From the NCBI GenBank assembly GCA_963969345.1, contig OZ017766.1, positions 8,618,001 to 8,682,000 on the forward strand: DNA of 64,000 bases. The letters are read 5' to 3'. This document shows positions 59,586-64,000 of the stretch, in pieces. The translations under genes were made by a program, and so were the position numbers. Under the pieces are notes generated by a model, which saw only the letters and a list, made by a program, of their open reading frames with translations, was not told where the DNA came from and ran no database searches. Source of the stretch: Turbatrix aceti. Taxonomy: Eukaryota; Nematoda; Chromadorea; Rhabditida; Panagrolaimidae. Positions within the stretch are counted from its first letter, which is position 1. Each line of letters begins with the position of its first letter.

Positions 59586-62500
59586 ATGCGATGCCGTTTT
59601 CCGACACTGGACAAGCCTTTGATGCGATTTTTTGCATGGATGACCAGGGAATGGCTTGTCGACTTTTACTGGGCCTTTATAATCGGCCCCGTACTACTGA
59701 CCGCATTTCTTAGTCTTGGTTTTATCTGGATTGAAGAACTCACACTTCTCGATGCCAAGAGACTCTATACACCTATTTCAGCTCCTGTCTGGAATGAAGA
59801 GGATACGTTGAAGAATGTAAGTTGTTGCACAAATTAAATTGTTTTTGTACGTATGTACGTACACAATAAATTTTCAGTTATGGCCGATTCGAGTTAACGA
59901 GTTTTTACCAGAACGAACCTTTGAGTGGAATCGTTACGTGTATCTCGTAGTCAATGGACGAGAGACAAAAGGAATTGGCACACAGACTTATCCAAATATT
60001 TTGGAAGAAAAATACATGAATGCCATCGAAGAACTTGAAGATTTGATACCTCGTAACTTTTCTATTCCCATGCAGGCAAAGTGGCGAACCAATGACACGG
60101 TAAACATTGAGGGCGACAGGGTTACTTTTGATGACATTTGTCTCAACTGGAATGGTGAATGTTTTCGTCAGACTGGAATTATTCATTTGTTAAAGCGAAG
60201 GTATGAATTTGAATCCCGCGGCATTGGAGTGACTTTTCCACGTGCGAATACACGTGGATCACCTCTTTACCTGGCTTTCAATGTTGGTGGCGTTGAAACA
60301 TTCAAAAATGACTCTATCAAAGTTGCCAAGGCTATGAGATTATGGTACTTTTTCCGGTTCGACACACCTGAATTCAACGAAATATCCATGGCATTTGAAG
60401 ACGAAGCCATGAACTTTATTCGAAAGCGGTTTGAAAATCATCCATTGCTTGAAGTTCATCCCAAGCATTCGAGGATTTTTGATATCGGTTTGACGAACAA
60501 TGCAAATCGACTGAAGCCTTATTTTGCGGTTACCGTTGTTGTGCTTATTGCTTTTACGGCGGTTTACTCCATGAAATGGGTTTTCGGCGATGTGATCGAC
60601 GGCTGCGTGCCTGTCCGGGTCGATTGGCTGAGGTCTAAACCTGTTCTGGCCCTGGGTGGAGTTTTGTCTTCCGGCATGGCAATCATCAGCGGAATTGGCA
60701 TGCTTCTGTGGTGTGGATGTTTCTTCGCAGAAATCACCCTGGTAGCTCCTTTTTTGGTCCTATCAATCGGAGTCGACGATATGTTTATCACGGTCGCAGC
60801 TTGGCACAATACAGAACTCAAATATCCCTCCAAGACCAAAGATGCCTTGAAAATCCGAATGGTCGAAGCTATGAGCGAGGCTTCGGTTGCCATATTTATC
60901 ACTTCCATGACCGATGTTCTGTCTTTTGCCGTCGGCTGTTTCACCGACATTCTCGCAGTCAAGGGTTTCTGCATGATGACTTCTGCATGCATGTTTTTCA
61001 CCTTTCTCTACCAGGTAACCTTCTTTGCTGCACTCATGGTTTTGAGTGCGAGACACCAAATGGAAGGCCGAAATGCCTTTATTCCCTGCCTGAAAGCCCG
61101 AGACTTTTATGGTGAGTCAGAAGCTTCTTCTACAAATTCCTCCATTGCACGTATTCATGTCGTTGATGACAAGCCGCTAACAAAATCCAGAGTGGTGGCT
61201 AAGCTGGGTTCGTTTTTCTTCCCGACATGATCTTTGTAGTTTCCTGCTTTTTAGCAAAGTATTACGAAGGACAATCCGATAGTCCGGCGCATTACGGTAC
61301 CTCGTCTGCGAAGTCGGATGATTCACTGAAGGATGAATCTCTTGCCGAGAAGAGTCGGGGATTTATGGGATCTTTTTTCAGGTAAGTTCCGTCTTTTGTT
61401 GTGGTTGTGGTTGCCGGTGCCTTATTTTTGTATTTTGCAGAAGGTATTATGTCAACGCCCTGCTTAATTGGAAAACAAGAATTGTAATTTTATTTACCTT
61501 TATTATCTACATGGGATGTTCAATTTATGGATTAATGACCATGGAGCAAGGATTGGATTACGATAAATTACTCCTACAAACAGATCCCCTTGTTCGAACC
61601 TTAAATGTCGAAATTGGACTCTTTCATGGCGGTGATCAGATTGAAATTGCTGTCATTAATGCGCCGGATATGACAAAATCCCGAAATCGACAGTGGATTG
61701 ACAGTGTCATTCGGGAGTTTGAAACCGTCGAATACAGTATTGGTCCAAAAGGCACGCAAGCATGGACACGGGAGTACGTCAAGTATTCCAACCTGACAGG
61801 ATCATTTTTGAAAGACGACCACTCAAGCTGGGTCCGCGGCGTTCATGATTGGTCCCAGCTTTTTGCCTTTTACAAACTCTGGTCACAAGATTTTGTCTGG
61901 GAAAATGAAGACGACCCCGACAACCTGAGACTTGTCTCCTTCCGCTTCCGTATCGGTGTGACGGAATTCAATACACCTTCCGATCTCGTACGCGTCACTG
62001 CCAAATTACGGGCAATTGCTGCCCGTCATCCCGATTTAAATATAATCACATACCAACAAAGCCGAGCCATTGCCGACCAACTCAACGTTCTCCTGCCTAA
62101 TACCCTACAAAATGACTCACTTGCGTGCCTCTGCATGATAATTATTGCACTCCTATTCATACCCAATCCCATCTGTACCGTATGGATTACGCTCGCCATG
62201 ATAACCATTGACGTCGGTGTCATTGGCATACTTTCATTGTGGTCCGTTAAGCTGGATCCCATCAGCATGATCACACTCATTCTTTCGATTGGATTTTCAA
62301 TCGAATTTAGCGCACACGTAACTTATGGTTTCATATCAAACGAAGCAAATTTGTCGCCCAAGGAGCGATGCATCGATGCAATGGAGAAACTTGCCTGGCC
62401 GGGTTTGTTTTTGTCGAATGTGTCAGGGAACATTTCGGAAATTTTGCCAATTCTGGAAGCTATAAATATGAAAAGTTTTTACTTTAAAATGTATCTGACA

Positions 62501-62837
62501 TTTTACAGAAAAAGCTTTTCATTGTAAAAGTTACCTTTTGGCAACATTTCCAAAAATGTTCATTGACGCATGCCTTCCTAAAATGCCATCCTAAAACAAT
62601 ACTTTTTTTCCAGTGATGCACGGCAGCTTGTCAACTATCCTTGGCGTAACAGTGCTTGCATTTATCAACAGTTACATGGTTTTGGTATTCTTCAAGACAG
62701 TCTTTCTCGTACTTGTTATTGGTGTCTTTCATGCACTCGTGCTGCTGCCTATCGTACTCCACGACACAGCGCCACTTACGGACCGCCTCAATGCCTACTT
62801 TGATTCAAAACAGGCTGACGAAACGGCTTCTACCTGA
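59586..62837 (+). CDS. ptr: Patched-related (PTR) family membrane protein
   Basis: Exons: 59586-59816, 59878-61207, 61255-61381, 61441-62402, 62614-62837; 2874 nt, 957 residues, phases consistent. PTR proteins are RND-type 12-helix proteins related to Patched; in nematodes they act in moulting, cuticle and osmotic or lipid handling. The first helix is at about residues 27-49, followed by a large extracellular loop with conserved Cys. A sterol-sensing domain (about 288-470) contains SIGVDDMFI, the GxDD motif. A Ser/Lys-rich cytoplasmic linker is encoded by exon 3, then a second half with a helix at about 575-595, a second loop and helices at about 785-930. The second RND motif reads GFSIEFSAH, Glu where PTRs usually have Asp. 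ATG 59586 follows a GTAG acceptor by 21 nt. The last intron carries a hairpin element. Confidence 0.93.
62428..62561. mobile_element. Hairpin element in the last PTR intron, short relative of the 49497-50034 inverted repeat
   Basis: GAACATTTCGGAAATTTTGCCA (in parts) at the left is inverted as TGGCAACATTTCC(AA)AAATGTTC at the right. Inside, AAAAGTTTTTACTTTAAAAT and ACATTTTACAGAAAAAGC match the outer 60 bp of the large inverted repeat at 49497-50034 on each side. It is 134 bp and fills most of the 211-bp intron (62403-62613). It reads as an internally deleted copy. Confidence 0.6.
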
Positions 62838-63595
62838 CGACTTTATTTCCGTTTCCTCTTTCTTCTCTCTTTTTTTTCTTTGCTTACAATTAATGATGAT
62901 TACAAAATGTTTAATTGCGCGGGTTATCCTCTTCAAACCACTCACACATCAGTATATCTTTCCGGCATTTTTGCAATTTTGTTGCACACAGAAAATAAAG
63001 CCAAACTTAGTTGCAAGATCTGAAGGAGGGATTAACGGGATCCCCAGTTACAATGCAAAGACGTCAGAAGGCGACGTCTTTGGTCGAGGGGCGTGGAGAA
63101 TTCCCTAAAGAATTTTTCTACCGTACTATTTTTTAGCTGAAAGACGTGTAGAGCATTGTGGGAATATATAGAACTGTGGAGGAGGGTATTAGATATTAAT
63201 TGGCAAGTTCATACCCAGAAACTGTGAACTTTGACGCATTTGCCATTGTTCTATGACGATCAACGTATATGTATAAAAAGTCGTGCGCATCGCATTCATC
63301 CTCTTTTGTTTAGTTTCTTTTTTGGGGTAAGTGTCTGTCATGGAAGAACATATGTATTTATATTGCCTCCTCCTCCTTCTGTCTTCTTTTCTCCTTCATG
63401 CATCGTTAACGGGGAGGGAGGACATGAATAATTTGGCGACATCATATCCCCTAAAACAGAGACCGATACATATTAGTATGTATCTGCGAATAGGCAAACG
63501 AAAAGAAAAGCCAATGTTTTATGCGCTGCCCTTTGTTCATGTGCGTCAGTACTGGACATGAACAATGGGTGTTCGTTCGTGTTGATTGATATCAA
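62838..63595. other. PTR 3' UTR and downstream intergenic DNA
   Basis: The 3' UTR probably ends near 63010 (AATAAA at 62994). The rest has no recognisable gene. Confidence 0.5.
62994..62999 (+). terminator. Polyadenylation signal (AATAAA) for PTR
   Basis: AATAAA about 157 nt after the TGA, within GCACACAGAAAATAAAGCC. No closer canonical signal is present. Confidence 0.5.
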
Positions 63596-63856
63596 GTGCC
63601 GTAACTAACGTTCGCGTTTGCTAACGAACAGTTTTGTTTAAATTTATTTGTTCGCGAACATAGTAAATTTTTTCAAACAGATAATTTTACTATGTTCGCG
63701 AACAAATTTTTGGTAACGGTGCCAAAAATGACAAATAACACTCAAACACGGTCAAAAATGTTCACATTTGTTCAATTTTTTAACAAAATTAAAAAATGTT
63801 TGTAAATATTCGTTCGTGATCAAAAAACCGCTGTTTGCTCATTTCTGGCCGGCACT
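63596..63856. mobile_element. hAT-like element, copy F (degenerate, short)
   Basis: AACGTTCGCGTTTGCTAACGAACAG (in parts) at the left and AACCGCTGTTTGCTC at the right bracket GTTCGCGAACA palindromes and an AAACAGATAA block like that of copies B and E. The outermost bases form GTGCCG/CGGCAC. Strongly diverged from the complete copies. Confidence 0.4.
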
Positions 63857-64000
63857 GTTTTTCAATGTCTGGAAGTGATGTGATAAGATGTCTGCACAAA
63901 AGTGGGGTAAACAGTGATAAAAATGAGGGGGGGGGTCCCAATTTTCAATCTTGTTTATTTGTATTATATTTGCAGATATTGTGATACTATTTGCTTTATC

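Noticed and set aside
59839..61230. 463-codon open frame read as one exon starting at 59839
   Set aside because: The first 13 codons are intron read-through. The true exon begins after the TTTTCAG at 59877 and ends at 61207, where the phase joins the next exon.

Overview
The window is eukaryotic, intron-rich animal DNA, most likely from a nematode. The reasons are: introns with GT donors (several of the loose GTTTG, GTTGG, GTTCG or GTCAG type); acceptors that are very often TTTTCAG; a full-length patched-related (PTR) protein of a family expanded in nematodes; and a splice-acceptor-like signal a few bases upstream of most start codons, as spliced-leader trans-splicing would leave. The assignment to Nematoda is inference; no rRNA or mitochondrial marker is present.

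Seven genes could be assembled exon by exon with reading phase preserved at every junction. Six are on the minus strand: a 488-residue protein of unknown function (12088-14812); a 655-residue nuclear-looking protein with an ING-like N-terminus but no PHD finger (15611-18386); the complex I subunit NDUFB8 (18920-20921); mitochondrial ribosomal protein L41 (22518-24204); an SPRY/SOCS-box E3 substrate adaptor of the SPSB/gustavus type (26826-29739); and the mitochondrial import pore TOM40 (53325-55591). One is on the plus strand: the 957-residue PTR transporter-like protein (59586-62837). Three of the products are mitochondrial.

Layout: 1-9.4 kb holds repeats and no recognisable gene. 9.5-29.8 kb is a head-to-tail series of minus-strand genes. 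29.8-53.3 kb looks empty, but contains two good exons (38925-39033 and 48773-49025) whose phases join each other and the first SPSB exon. The simplest reading is that SPSB is a much larger gene with introns of about 9-10 kb. TOM40 and PTR follow, back to back with about 4 kb between them.

The non-coding part is shaped by repeats: a family of about 400-460 bp elements with CAGGGTT termini and GTTCG-rich ends (hAT-like non-autonomous elements); a 538 bp near-perfect inverted repeat with a shortened relative inside a PTR intron; tandem repeats of about 95 bp in introns of unrelated genes; a palindromic array in an SPSB intron; a decayed MULE-type transposase fragment; and a short telomere-like tract. 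No tRNA, rRNA, CRISPR array or prokaryotic feature was seen.
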